Notes: generated by a model from the sequence alone, not told the origin. Numbered from the stretch's first letter, positions 10,781 through 23,078 are shown. The stretch: DNA of 64,000 nucleotides from Harmonia axyridis (GCF_914767665.1 NC_059507.1:35583270-35647269); one strand, 5' to 3'. Numbers and translations are program-made.

Positions 10781-13229
10781 AATTAATTATTTCTTATGAT
10801 TTTCGCATTAGATCGTAATATTTTTAAATACATTCAACATATTTCAATATTTGTTTTATTTCCATTCTATTCAATAATTTGATAGCTTCCAATCATTTGA
10901 TGATCAATAATAGATTTGAAAGTGCATAATTACTTCTAATAAACGAAGTGACCCAGAACTGCTTGCGTAAATGAGGAAACTAATGAAATGAAGAGTCTTG
11001 ATTGGAAAGTGCTAATCTTAAATGCACTTTAGTACACATAAACTACCTCTGCTACTTTCATTGTAAAGTATATAGGTCATTTGTGATTTATTTTGTTGCT
11101 TGACGTTCGTGATGTTGAATCCAATCCGTCAAATCAATATCTAAACACAATTTATTGAAGATTCTATTTGATAGAAGTAAGAGTTGAACTGAGAAAGTGA
11201 AGGTCTTGACTGTTGATAAAATATTGATAAGTCAAAAAATATGAATTAAAATGCATGTATTTTAATCAATCCTCTATTTGTTGAATAAAAACATCCCATA
11301 TATTTTTATGTGAATTCTAATTATACATAAGGTGTAATATGTGTAATTACACATTGATATAGTCGTTTCCCTGAATGATAGCCAATAAACCTATGCAATA
11401 AAACCATCTTCAAATAAACATGTCTTTTACTACCATAGTTACTACTGTAGGTTTTCATTCATAAAAGATAAAGAAACAATCGAAAAATGCATCTCTTGCA
11501 TAGAGATGTAAGATGTAAGTTCATGGAAAAAGATCAAATTGGCAATTATGAGTTTAATCTGAACATTACATACATGAATAACTATGTTATTACAGATTGA
11601 TTAATATTTATTAGATTGTACGGTTTCAAATACGTTCCAAGATAACACAATTTGATTCGCTACAGTATTCAAATTGTAACAAAAATTTAATTCATATCGA
11701 ATCAGACGAATCTGCAGAAAATGAAGTTATATTTATATCGAAATATTAAATGTTTATTTATACGTTTTGATGGACTTCATTGAATGATACTTGAATGCAA
11801 TAAAACTGATAATATGGTTCTGTTCTTTCTGATACTGTTGACATCATAACGCCTCCTAAAACATACTTAATTGTGACTATATAAGTACTAAAAAGACAAG
11901 CAATTGAAGATGGTACTTGAGATAATATAAAAAAATGTCAGGGAAAATTGAAGGAAACTTAGACACTTTAGCTTTTAAAATGGTCGAGCAATATTCTAAA
12001 ATGAACTAGTTTTAGTACCGCATCATTTCGAGATTGAATGAGAAGATCAACTGATGGTATTGCAGACTGTATCTAGAGAAACCAATCAAATACTGAATTC
12101 ATCTGGTTTAGGACCATTATTAGGTTATTTATCTATGCCAGATCCAGTTCTTCAATTACGTATAATTTGTGTGGGATACCATCTAGTTGGAACAATGAAA
12201 GGAGTGTAAAAATAACAGAAAGAGTTCAACTTTTTCCCAAGGAAAGAAGCCAAAGATGAAATCTTTCACCTTTTCATCACAATCATGTCATCATAGTTTG
12301 GCGATGGTGCTCATTTCTCTGTTATTAGCAACAACACGCGGATATTCACAGTTATACAAAGAAAATAAAGATTAAGATTAGTACAAAAAAAAATTAAGGA
12401 TTGAATCCACTGTATATTCTTGACGAGCTCTCAATTAATTCTTAAACATTCTGCATGACAAATAACTAAATACTTGTATAAATTAGTATATGACATCATA
12501 GATAAACTGTTTGAATATTGATTACATTGTAGGTTGGCATTTTAAATATAGGTTTTTTTATGGATGCGGTTTCAAAGATGACGAACAACATCTAATTTTA
12601 TTATTTTTTTCTTATTCATTTTCGAACTCCCACGATTGGAAGAGTTAGGTTACTGCATGGATTTCTGGTATAAATCTGTTCCTAGAAAAAAACAATATGT
12701 TTTCTAACCTTGAGCTTATCGCGATGGAGTGGTAGACTCGTAAATTTGATTTATGAGTGGTTTTTGAGTTATATATTTATGAAATTCAAAATTATCCATT
12801 GAATAAGTGAACTAGAGTTATGTGTGCTTTTTTCTAGGAGTGTGGTTTGACTATATCAGGAAGTTTAATTTTTTTGAGGGATTTCTTTCCAGCAGTCAGG
12901 TAATTCCTCAGGAGTTTCTAGGCTCTTGTTCATGCGAAATAATTGAGCACTCTGTTAAGGAGAAGAGCGCATTGGAATGGCCTTTTGAAGGGATTGTTGC
13001 TTTTTTTGGAGGTAAACAAAATTATCCTTGTTCGCGAATCATTTTGTTGACATATTCACAGTCAATGTTAGGAATAGCCCAAACATTGAAGAAAAACATC
13101 GGTTTGTTAATGTATACACAGCTTTTCGGTTGCTGAACTACATTGATTTTTAGCTTTTGCATTCTTATCCATGAAAATTGAATGCTAAAAAACGGTAAAT
13201 CGAACATAATACGCACATTTGTAGCTGTA
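10781..13229. other. Long AT-rich stretch without recognised genes
   Basis: No frame on either strand shows a known domain, and no terminal repeats stand out. The 104-codon frame at 12822-13136 has no recognisable motif and is probably chance. Confidence 0.5.
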
Positions 13230-13915
13230 TATTTTCGATAACTTCACGCATTCCATCTATTAAGGTCTTATTATTATTATTATTGAAAATATTGTAGAAC
13301 ATTGGCATAAGACTCATCTTTCACGTGGCCCCACCGAAAAAACTCGAAAGGTGTTGAATCACAAGATCTAGGTGGCCAATTATTATCACCTCTTCAAAAA
13401 ATAAAACGGCCAGGAAACTTTTCTTGCAAAATTACCATTATTTCGTTGCTTGCTAGCACGTAACACACATAAATATCTTAAAATTTCGGCCATAAAAAAA
13501 TCATTGATGATAGCTCGGTAGCGCAATCCATTCATCGTCACAGTTGTACCAGCCTCATTTTCGAATAGTATGGTCCAATCACACCACCAGCCCACAAAGC
13601 GCACCAAACAGTGACACGTTGAAAATGGAGAGAATTTTCAACAATTATTCTTGGATTTTTCGAACCCCAAATGCGGCAATTCTTTTTATTAACGCCCCCT
13701 CAGAATTGATGAAGTTTTGCGAACTGTTACTGAAAAATTTTCACCATTTTTGTAGAGAATTTTCACAATTTCAATGCTTTGTTGAAACGTGTTTCCTCCC
13801 ATTTTCCGTATAGCGTAGTTTTTCTTGTCAAATGTCAAAAGATGATAGCTTCCAAATTGACAGCTGCCCAAAAACGGGCTATTCAAAATGAAACTTTATT
13901 GGAAAACCCTCTATA
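13230..13915 (-). mobile_element. Relic of a second DD41D-like mariner family
   Basis: The minus strand first encodes a transposase-like N-terminus (MGGNTFQQSIEIVKILYKN). After an internal deletion it continues with RIWGSKNPRI, TVTMNGLRYRAIINDFF and later WPPRSCDSTPFEFF. These correspond to parts of the main DD41D family but are clearly diverged. The third catalytic Asp position reads Glu, and several frameshifts are present. The right end is near CCCTCTATA at about 13915; the left limit is approximate. Confidence 0.6.
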
Positions 13916-14035
13916 ATGAATTGGCAAAATGCTTTCGATTGCGTGTCTAATAGTTATGAAGTTATAGAAATTGAAATATTGATTAGACTGATTCAGTAAT
14001 AATTTCAACAAATCAATTACACATGAATTCTACAT

Positions 14036-14477
14036 ATACAGGGTGTTTCATTGTAGGTGCAATCAAACCAATTTCCATGTGTCGCTGAAGAAATTTTTAT
14101 GCAATTCAAAACAGCCACACCGCTTGTTTGAAGTAATCTTTAATGCTGTATATTTCAAAAATTTTTAGTGACGTTCATAAGAAAGTTACTTGATATTAAG
14201 ACGTCCTTGACATTTTCGCGAATTATTTGAAGGAATCCAATTTATTTTTGGAAAATGGTAGGTACACTTGGTCGAAAGCTTTAAACTCTATATCTTTCCT
14301 TGAAAAATCTAATATTTGATTTTTCATAAAAAAGGAATATTAGGAAATTGATTTTTGATGAAAAATTAAGGAAGTTGCTACAGAAACTGAATTAGTGCTG
14401 ATTTTCAATTTGTTATATTCATAAGTACTATATGACCAATCAGTATGTTATACCTACTATTGGGCAACACCCTGTAT
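14036..14477. repeat. MITE-like element with CAGGGTG ends
   Basis: The segment starts ATACAGGGTGTTTCATTG and ends CAACACCCTGTATAT, giving inverted ends of about 14 bp over roughly 440 bp. It does not code and its superfamily cannot be assigned from this copy alone. Confidence 0.5.
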
Positions 14478-14993
14478 ATTACTCGAAGAGTTATTCTAAT
14501 TTCCATTATTTTATTAGGTTAATAAAATTTTTTGTCGCACAGTATTATCTATCTACTTCAGATTTCTTACATTTTGAATAACCGAAGTTTCATTTTAAAA
14601 ATTTCAGTTCTAAAAAATGTAAAATCTGAAGAATCTTTTGTGCAGCGACACGTTCATTATTTACATGATAAAATAGAGGAATACAGAACAACTCGTATTT
14701 AATATCTGAAATTTATGTAAAGAGGATAATGTCTTGAATGTTACCCTAGAAAGAAACAGGTCCCTTCACCCACGCAGCAACAAATGTCTCATTCCTACAC
14801 CTCAGAGCGATGTAAAACCGGGCGAGGAAAAACAAACAGTTTTCCTCCGCCTCGACTCACCTTATCACCAAGTGAATAGCATGTTTTTCCAGGGCAAACC
14901 GAATCCAAGCAGCTTCCTCTTCTCAGTGCACCTCTCTGTACAAACAAATTCTATTCCCGAATTAGAACATAATTGAATTTCATTGTAAACAAC

Positions 14994-15058
14994 TATAAAA
15001 GCGCTTTTAAGAAATCGAGCGGCACGATAGGACACACGAAAGGTCAGATTTGCACTGG
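14994..15058 (+). promoter_or_regulatory. Candidate TATA-box core promoter and short first exon
   Basis: CTATAAAAGCGC holds a consensus TATA box (14994-15001). About 55-60 bases downstream a CTG|GTAAGC sequence could serve as a splice donor, so a transcript starting near 15025 could have a very short leader exon. The sequence upstream (about 14740-14950) is richer in GC than the average here. No downstream exon was found, so the target gene is unknown. Confidence 0.25.
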
Positions 15059-16270
15059 TAAGCGGAACGAAAACAAGAAATCCATGCTTCAAGTTTGAAT
15101 TGAACTTCCCACCTAAAGTTAATCGGGTACGTTCGTGGGATCTCGTCGTGTGTGCGCTCTTTAATTGGAACTAGGGGATTTTCACTTTGGTTTGGACGAT
15201 TTTGATTCGTTAGATCTGATTTAGAGCCTTCTGGGGGTTTTAGGGGATCGATTTTTAGCCTTTTAAATCGGCGGATTGTATTTTTCAATGGATCAATGCC
15301 TGAGTTTACGTTGAATTCGAAAAAAGTTAAAATATAGAGTTTCGTGGATCAGTAGGTACAAGAGATCACAGCTGAAATGAAATAAGGAAAATACTGATCT
15401 GAAGTCAGGAGCTTTTGTGAGCTTGTAACTTGTAACTTTCCTCGCAATTTTCTATGAAAATGTTTTATTTTGATAAACTAAATTAAATCTTCTGTGAACA
15501 AATTTCGAGAAAAATCATAGAATGACATGATAGTTAAAATTAAATTTCATTTAATCGTAATTCTCTAACACTCCTATTTTTAATATAAGGTGAGTCCTTG
15601 GTGCTCGATCAGTGGATAACTCTTGGAATGTTGGGTTTGGAGAATGATTCAAATTTTGAAGCAATTGACAGCATAATCTTAAATTATTTTCGACTCAACA
15701 GGCTAGTCCGAAAGTGGTGAAGCACGATGTTCTTTTGAATAAAAATGCCCAATTCAAGGGCATAGAAATAGGGGGTACTGGGAGTAATTCACACCCCCCC
15801 TCCTCAAGATTCCCAAATTATAAAATTTCAGATTTCTCGCAAAGACGAAGAACTAAAATTTTTCCATAAAATGAATCAATAATCATTTTACTTTCCTTTG
15901 AAATCGACACGTCAGTTAAAAATTGGAAATCACGGTTTATGAGTTTATAATCGCTTTGAAAATGATTACTCTTATAGAAATACGAGCACGTCTATGTCCG
16001 AGGTTTATTATTTTCTTTTATCTATCCGCTTTATCGGCTCCGCCCCTTATTTGCCATCTTTTATTTTTGAATTCGCCATCGGTATACACTTACCGGTTGT
16101 TTTCGGTTTTTTTGTATCATTCTCGTTACAAAATTTCAATTCTGCAGTTATCAAAGAACTAAAAGAGTAATTCGCATCGAAAAATTGTCTGCGCTGTGTG
16201 GTACAATTTATTGTATTTCGTTCAAATTACAATTTATATTTGAAGACATCAATTTTGAATTTACTATTTC
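15059..16270. other. No recognised gene
   Basis: Open frames here are short and lack motifs. A C-rich run lies near 15790. Nothing else stands out. Confidence 0.4.
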
Positions 16271-16530
16271 TACAGGGTGTTCCTAAATCATTTCAAGAAA
16301 AAAAAGCAAACGCTTCGTTTTTGAGAGACAGGTGTTAAAGCTCAAGTTTTCACACCTTCCCTTCACAAAATATTCAACTTGAATTCGCATAGATATTCCA
16401 GTTTAAAGTTTTCATCTTGTTTTTGAATGCAAATCTACAGGGTGATCTTTCCTGGAAGGGTGCCCGCTTCTTTCCTCCACAACTATTTTTTTGTGAACCA
16501 CTAGAACTTGTAAAAATGTAAAAAGAAACT
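16271..16530. repeat. Partial copy of a CAGGGTG-ended MITE family
   Basis: Begins TACAGGGTGTTCCTAAATC and shares the order of landmarks with the copies at 19283-19927 and 49296-49974: a CTTCG-rich segment, CACCTTCCCTTCACAA, TATTCCAGTTTAAAGTTTTC, then CTACAGGGTGAT and GCCCGCTTCTTTCCTCC. The other end is missing or rearranged; a further fragment with GAGATACGGGGTGTTGAAG lies at about 16650-16700. Confidence 0.6.
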
Positions 16531-17965
16531 CTGATTGGATTTTTTTTATTTTTCAATGAGTTTTACGTGGATAAGTGCGACAAACTTTAGGTGGTGATTC
16601 GATATGGAAAAATAATTACAGTTTGTTGTATGACTTTTGATCGAAAATGCTCCGTATTCCGAGATACGGGGTGTTGAAGTTTTTCAAAAGAAAAAGGTAG
16701 GTATGACCCTGAGATATTTCAAACTGAAAATCATATTTAAAAAAATCTCTGATGCCTCTTTTTCCGTATGGGGGTACCATATACATGTCTATGTATAATT
16801 TTCTATTTTTCTAGTAAAAAAATTGATTACTTAGTGACATTGATGTTATCCAAACTTCAAATTTTGAAGGCTTATAAATGGAAAAATGCTAATTTGTCAT
16901 TTCGTTGAAATATTCGTATTTGAAAATGTTGACAGCAGCCCAATAACCTCACTACTAGAAAATGTATTGAAGAATAAAAAAATTCAAATTGTCTAAAAAA
17001 GGCAATCATAGGAAAAAAGACATAAGAGATTTAATGTCACAAATGGAAAGAATATTTCAGAAGTGAAAATATGCGTTTTTTTGACATTAACTCGAAAATT
17101 CTATCTTTTTTGCTTCTCCATAAAATAAATAAACCAAATTTTTTTTATTCTCGAGGAGAACAAAAAAGTAGTGAGAAATATTTAAAAATTATATAATTGA
17201 AAAAACAGAATGTTCGATTATAAAATGCAACTGGAGCTAGTCCAAGTCGATATTTATAGTTCTCAGAGCTGATTAGATTAGGAAAACTCAATTATTCCTC
17301 TGGAACTGTTGCGGAAAAATCTTTCTGATCAATTAAAATTGGGAAGTGGATAAAATATAAAATAATTCGAATATTGTTTAACGATGTCAGCGAAAATTAT
17401 TTTCAGTTGTATCCACAACTCGAGTGTTGAATGAAATTTCCGGAATTCTGCACCCGAAAATTATAGGTTTTTGAATTGTTGATGAGTTATCCTACGTAAG
17501 AGGATCATAAAATTAAGAATTGATGAGTATTGAGTACCTGAGGTCAGATTATGTTATGCTACTGGATATTGATTACACAGTTATTGGTTTTGGATTTGTT
17601 TTTAATTAAATTGTAGAAAGTTCTCATTACAGTTGGTTTTCCAATTATATTTTTAATTCAGGCGAGAAAAATTTTAATTTGATCCTTATATATAATTTGG
17701 TATGACTATTGGTATGTATCGATAATTTGTTATACTTATTTTTCGTTCAAGAGAGAGTTTTTTGATTTTAACTTTCCTAATTCATTTATTGACCTCGGTC
17801 TATAGTTTTTCACCAATATACTCTTTATCTTTGATCAAACGCCTAAAAAATAAAAAGTACATTCTTAGACAATAAATAAAACAAAATAATCGAAACCAAT
17901 GTATTTCCATCTCACCAAAATCAACAAACTTTTGTTACACACATTCGAATAATAATTTCGAAAAT
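16531..17965. other. No recognised gene
   Basis: AT-rich sequence downstream of the first THEM6-like gene. Part may be that gene's 3' UTR. No coding or structured RNA signal was seen. Confidence 0.4.
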
Positions 17966-20716
17966 TCAGTCTTTTTTCTTTAACCTTTTGCTGGATTTTT
18001 CTATCGATTTGAGCCAGTCTTCTAGTTCTGGTGGTGGTACTGGCCTATAGGAGACGTCTTTGCCAGTAAGTTTAGCCATAACCTCAGGTACATTTAGTCC
18101 GATTGTTCCTTGTCTGCTGAGTACGATCGCCCTGATGAAGCCATCGAACGTGACGAAACGTTGCTCGATGAACATGGCCTTTTCTTCCCAGGCGATTATC
18201 TGGAAATGGATCAAATAACTTGAAATAACGGTTAACGGTTGAATATAAGTGGATTTTTAATGAAAACAGGAAAAAAATTGAGGAAAATATTGTCGTCATG
18301 ATCTTTTGTGCGGTTTGTCATCTGCCTGTGTGTTTGAAATTTGCACAGATTATTTCATATCTTTGATTAGTTTTTGCAGAAACCTATAAAACTGTATAAA
18401 TTGTTCTAACAACTTGATGAATTACATCAGTACCACGTAATTTTGTTTCATGGTATGTCACTCTGAAAATTATAGATTAGGATCGATCAGAAATCTATTT
18501 AGAAAAAAAAAAGTGGTTTGAAGGTATTAACCTTCAAATTTCGCATTAGCGCAATTTGAGCCATATCCATATATCAAAAGATCACTCCATTAATATTCCC
18601 ATTTATATTTGATTGTTTTTTGATTAAAAAAATTGTACTAGGGATAAATAGGTACTCAAGAAATTGCCTGTTCCACTGTTTTTATAATTAATGTGACACT
18701 AACTTGCATAACATCAATAAAACATATTCATTAAACAAAGAGTTTACAATTGAAAAAGTTCAACATTGAAATTTGAATATTCAAAATTTTCGATGGAATT
18801 TGTTAATGAATTAGGTACTTGAGGTTGAAGTAACCAAAGTAGAGTCCACGGATGGATATATTGTAGTATGTATTTTCTATTCTTCGACAAATAAAGTATA
18901 TACAAATTATTATTATAGATCGATGACAATGTATATAAGTAATATACATTACCTGTGTTGTGATTCTATAAGGAGTGAACGTTGGAATTGTTCTTCTATA
19001 TCTTATATTTGAGGCAGTTTGTAGAATATGAGCTTTCGATCTTTTGATTTCATCGTAAAGACCTGTTCTGTCGTAAAAATGAAACCTTGCAAAGTCCAAT
19101 TCTCTGACATATCTAGCGTTGTTCATGTGTTGGAAGAAGATGTCCACATCAGTTGTTGTGGCGATACCTACAAAATAAATTTGAAAGATTGTATATTAAA
19201 AAAAGTGCGAATTGGTTCGAAATATTCGTTCCTAAAGTTAATCAAACTTTTCAAAACTTTCTTAATATAAAATGTCAAGAAGTATACAGAATGTTCCTTG
19301 ATTGGGGGACAAACGAAAATGACAGATTTCTCAGATCATTTTGAGAAAAGAAGTCTTATGAACGCTTTGTTATCGAGAAACAGGATGTTCAAGTTTGATT
19401 TTATTTCAATTTTTTTCTCATAGCACCTTCCCTATATAATATCTGTAACTTAAATTTGGTATAGATATTCCCATTTAAAGTTTTCATCATGCGATTTTGA
19501 ATGCAAATCTACAGGGTGATATTTTTCTGGAGCAGTGACCGCTTCCTTCCCCCAGAACTTTTTTTTGGTGTACCACTGGTAGATTAGAAAAAAAAAACTT
19601 TGGTCCAGTACTACACTTCTTTGTTTCTTATAGTTTTGTCGTATCTGCTACCGATTTCGACGAAAAAATTTCAAAATATTCTCTGGTAATCCCTAGGAAA
19701 ATCCAAATTATTATAAAGATCCAGTTAGTAAACTATAATGAATAAATTTAATTAAAAATTTTGGTACTTATTTACCCAATTTGTAGCGAAGATTAACATT
19801 GAAACATGAAACACCCTGTATCTCGAAAACAAAGCGTTTGTGGTCCCATATTTATAGGATTTTTTTCTCAAAATTATACAAGGAATCTCTCATTTACCTT
19901 CGTATCAATTTAGGAATACCCTGTATATACAATTTTGCGTGATTACTAATATCTTCTAAATATGCAATAAATATTGCGGAATTCCTTCCTTTTCTTTGAA
20001 AGAGAAATTTCAGACAACAGTTTTTCTTGAAATGTGACATATTGCTATTTTCATTGAAAAGCTATAAATTAATTATCAAGGCTGATTTTTTTTTGTTATT
20101 TGAATGAGCCACAAAAAGCATAAGTTCAAGCTCATTGATTACGCAGATAAGTTGGTCTATGACAATTTTTTCTTGAATATAAAAACGTCACTCGGAGCTC
20201 CATACAAATTAAGTCAAGGAAAAATGAAAAAAAAAACAAAACTATCATCTCGTATCAATACCTATATCGCATTCACACCTCTATGACAAGTATAAGGAAT
20301 ATTTTCTACCTATTTGATATGTAATGAAGGTGAATCGAAAATACAATGAATCAATATTACATGAAAAATGTTGTCACGAATATTTCCTTGTTTATATGGA
20401 CAAATTGATGAATTATTAGAACCATTTTGCTCTTATAGGTAACATTTCATTTTGGTTCAAATGATATAAAGTGGGTTTTTATTTTTTTTTTATTACATCA
20501 AACTTTTCTCATTTATTGAAAAGTGGACTTACCTAAAATTTCAGTGGTATCTTCGACATTCCTCCTCTTTTGAAAAAGCCTACCCCATAAAATTGTGGCT
20601 CCTAATCTAATGAAATAATTAACGTCGAAGAAAATGTACGCGAGGGCAATCGTTGTGATTATAACTGACCAACAGGAAAAAAATCCATTGATTAGGAGTT
20701 CAATGGAACCGACCAT
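17966..20716 (-). CDS. THEM6: THEM6-like hotdog-fold protein (gene 1), complete
   Basis: Three coding exons, 20716-20533, 19167-18953 and 18199-17966, join in phase (184, 215 and 234 bp) to give 210 residues, close to the length of vertebrate THEM6. The N-terminus has a hydrophobic signal-anchor (about residues 12-30, CWSVIITTIALAYIFFDVNY). The family hallmark MNNARYVRELDFAR follows in exon 2, then RYRRTIPTFTPYRI and, in exon 3, IIAWEEKAMFIEQRFV. These place it in the thioesterase-superfamily-member-6 group of the 4HBT/hotdog fold. Enzymatic activity of THEM6 proteins is not firmly established, so I claim only the family. The C-terminus is basic (KSSKRLKKKD). A MITE (19283-19927) lies in intron 1. 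The paralogue at 30495-52284 has the same intron phases. Confidence 0.9.
19283..19927. repeat. MITE-like element with inverted arms, in THEM6-like intron 1
   Basis: Left arm TATACAGAATGTTCC and following, with TTATCGAGAAACAGGATGTT, is mirrored at the right end by CACCCTGTATCTCGAAAAC and finally ATACCCTGTATA. Arms are about 120-130 bp over a 645-bp element. The copies at 16271 and 49296 share the middle segment. Confidence 0.65.
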
Positions 20717-21094
20717 AGTGGCAGACGGTTGAATTCTGTTTTATATTTGCCGCTGGTAACGCGATATTATTTTTGATACTAAATCTATCTGCCGGCAATG
20801 CTTAAGTTGAACCACAGGTGAGTGAAGTTCAACGATTGACCAAAGTTATATAAAGTGGGGGATAGTACTTTCTTGACGCTCAAGATGCCTCATTTCTAAT
20901 CAACAGTCAGTGGCGACTCGTAAAATATTCATTATGAGGCGGCTCATAGTTTATGCCGCGATTTCAACATAACTTTGAGGTATTTTTTCATAGTGGAAAT
21001 CCGATGAATTCGTTTTGTATTTTTAATAACTGAAATAATTTGTACAATATAATTCATACCTACCTACAAAAAATAAACATTTCTTCATACAAAA
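20717..21094. other. Upstream region of THEM6-like gene 1
   Basis: Lies upstream of the start codon at 20716. It probably holds the 5' UTR and promoter of the minus-strand gene; no TATA box or other motif was identified with confidence. Confidence 0.35.
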
Positions 21095-21887
21095 TGTTCG
21101 AAGCGCACTTCTGGTTGAATGGCTACGTCAACAAACAAAACTGCCGCATTTGGAGTGAAGCTAATCCTCAAGTGTATGTCGAAACACCGTTACATCCAGA
21201 AAAAGTGACTGTTTGGTGCGCTTTATGGGCTGGTGGAATCATTGGTCCGTACTTCTTCAAAAACGATGATGGCCAGAACGTTACAGTCAATGGTGATCGG
21301 TATAGAGCCATGATTACTAACTTTTTCATTCCTGAATTGAACAACCATGATGTCCAGGAGTTGTGGTTCCAACAAGACGGCGCAACATGTCACACAGCTC
21401 GTGCCACAATCGATTTATTGAAGGACACGTTTGGTGACCGCCTAATTTCACGTTTTGGACCTGTGAATTGGCCTCCAAGATCTTGTGATTTAACACCGCT
21501 AGACTACTTTCACCGCCTAATTTCACGTTTTGGACCTGTGAATTGGCCTCCAAGATCTTGTGATTTAACACCGCTAGACTACTTTCTGTGGAGCTATGTA
21601 AAGTCATTGGTCTATGCGGATAAGCCACAAACCTTTGACTATTTGGAAGACAACATTCGCCGTGTTATTGCCGATATACGGCCACAAATGTTGGAAAAGG
21701 TCATCGAAAATTGGACGTCCAGATTGGACTACATCCGAGCCAGCCGTGGCGGTCATATGCCAGAAATCATATTTAAAATGTAATGCCACAAGATTATCTT
21801 GCGGATAAATAAAATTCATGTCAATCGAATAATCCATCGTTGTTTTATTGCAATTTAAAGTTCTATAGCTCTAAAAAAAACACCCTT
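21095..21887 (+). mobile_element. DD41D mariner-like element, copy C (5'-truncated, internal duplication)
   Basis: The copy starts abruptly at EAHFWLNG, losing the 5' terminal repeat, the DNA-binding region and the first catalytic Asp. It ends with the regular terminus before TA at 21888-21889. A 75-bp in-frame tandem duplication (units starting 21437 and 21512) repeats 25 residues covering RLISRFGPVNWPPRSC to LDYF, so the third catalytic Asp occurs twice. The rest of the frame is intact to the family C-terminus. Confidence 0.9.
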
Positions 21888-22290
21888 TATAACTCTGCTC
21901 TGATTATATTTTTTTGTCGAATTTTGTTGGGTTCTTAAGGTGGGGACATGTCTCATAGTCTTAATCATATTATATGTGGTTGTAATATGTGAAATAATTG
22001 GATTATTATTATTATCGAAGTTTTATGCGTCGATTTGTGTCGTGAGTTTCTAAAGGTGTCCATTCTCAATGAATAATGTTACACTTACCTCAATAATTTT
22101 TGAATGAGACCATTAAAAATTATGTTATTATTTCTATTGGTTAACTATTTGTAGGAGACTTTTGAGGAAAAAGGAAAAAGGCATAGTATTTTTCAGTTTT
22201 CTTTATTTTCGGAGGCTGTATGATGGTATAAGACGGATGGTATGTTCAACAGATATTTGTGTCCATTCCTAGTTCTTCTTTTCATCTTTT

Positions 22291-22431
22291 TCAAGCGCAG
22301 TAGTCTTCTTTGATGAAGTAATAGTAGATTAAAATCGCACCAATAATTAAAAAAACAAATAATCCAATGTAGGTCCAACCATACTGCTCAATAATGGCAT
22401 TTATAGGATTACTTGCAGCTGCTTTCCCCAT
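22291..22431 (-). CDS. Small single-pass membrane protein, 46 aa
   Basis: ATG at 22431 opens a 46-residue frame (MGKAAASNPINAIIEQYG...) ending TGA at 22291. Residues about 20-38 form one strong transmembrane helix (YIGLFVFLIIGAILIYYYF), preceded by a polar N-terminus and followed by the short charged tail IKEDYCA. About 85 bases after the stop, AATAAA (minus strand, 22207-22202) is a plausible poly(A) signal. It is the most downstream of three similar-sized membrane ORFs on this strand. I do not recognise the family; insect micropeptides of this shape are known, for example regulators of membrane transporters, but no function is claimed. Confidence 0.5.
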   Translation of the reverse strand: MGKAAASNPINAIIEQYGWTYIGLFVFLIIGAILIYYYFIKEDYCA

Positions 22432-22560
22432 TTAGCCTTATTCACTTGAAATTTTCCGAAAATATACGGGAATTTTGAGAACGAAAAGTGAGATTTTGTT
22501 AAATGATTTTACGTCAAAGTGACATTACTGCAAATTGTTGTTTAAGGTTGGCTGTTTGGA

Positions 22561-22698
22561 TCATAGCTCGTCTACGATCAATACTTCGAAAAGTTTGTAC
22601 TTGTAGACCAGGTAGAGCAACGTTCCAGCGATAAAAAAGCTCAAAGGGATACACAGAGGTAGGGGACAATTGCAATTTTTGAACTCTTTGAGGAACAT
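22561..22698 (-). CDS. Small single-pass membrane protein, 45 aa
   Basis: ATG at 22698 opens a 45-residue frame (MFLKEFKNCNCPLPLC...) ending TGA at 22561. Residues about 14-32 form a probable transmembrane helix (PLCIPLSFFIAGTLLYLVY), with Cys and Pro in front and an acidic tail (LIVDEL) behind. A two-codon upstream ATG-TGA overlaps the start. It lies between the 46-aa and 32-aa ORFs on the same strand. No clear poly(A) signal is visible. Family unknown. Confidence 0.4.
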   Translation of the reverse strand: MFLKEFKNCNCPLPLCIPLSFFIAGTLLYLVYKYKLFEVLIVDEL

Positions 22699-22879
22699 CA
22701 CATAGATTTGATTATTTTAGTGTATGTTGAGGTTTAGGTGTTCATTATTTGATGAATATTTCGTGAATTTTCGTACTGTCAACGAAAACTGTCATTTTTT
22801 TAAATTTATTCGAATAACCTCGAATCGAAGTTGAAATTCAGTGGTTATAATGGCAGAATTTTATTATTTTTACATTGTG

Positions 22880-22978
22880 TTATTTCAAGTATACTATAGT
22901 TAGATATATCACTACGAATGCTACAATCACGCAGACGATGCCTACCATAAATCCTGGATCGCAAAAGTCTCCACACAT
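22880..22978 (-). CDS. Small single-pass membrane protein, 32 aa
   Basis: The first true ATG is at 22978 (MCGDFCDPGF...); the frame continues open upstream, but only from a TTG. The 32-residue product is almost entirely a transmembrane helix (about 10-30, FMVGIVCVIVAFVVIYLTIVY) with a Cys-containing N-terminus and a C-terminal LK. AATAAA occurs on the minus strand at 22865-22860, 15 bases after the stop. It is third in the cluster with the 46- and 45-aa ORFs. An ORF this short needs transcript or ribosome data to be accepted. Confidence 0.4.
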   Translation of the reverse strand: MCGDFCDPGFMVGIVCVIVAFVVIYLTIVYLK

Positions 22979-23078
22979 TCTTGATTTTTTTCTGATTAGT
23001 GCAGAATTAGTGATACTGTTGAAAGCATTGTAGAACTTTTTTTGATGATCACAGGAATTTTGTTCTTTGTAGTTCAAT

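Noticed and set aside
22880..23077. 65-codon version of the 32-aa membrane ORF
   Set aside because: The longer frame begins with TTG rather than ATG; the first ATG gives the 32-aa form.
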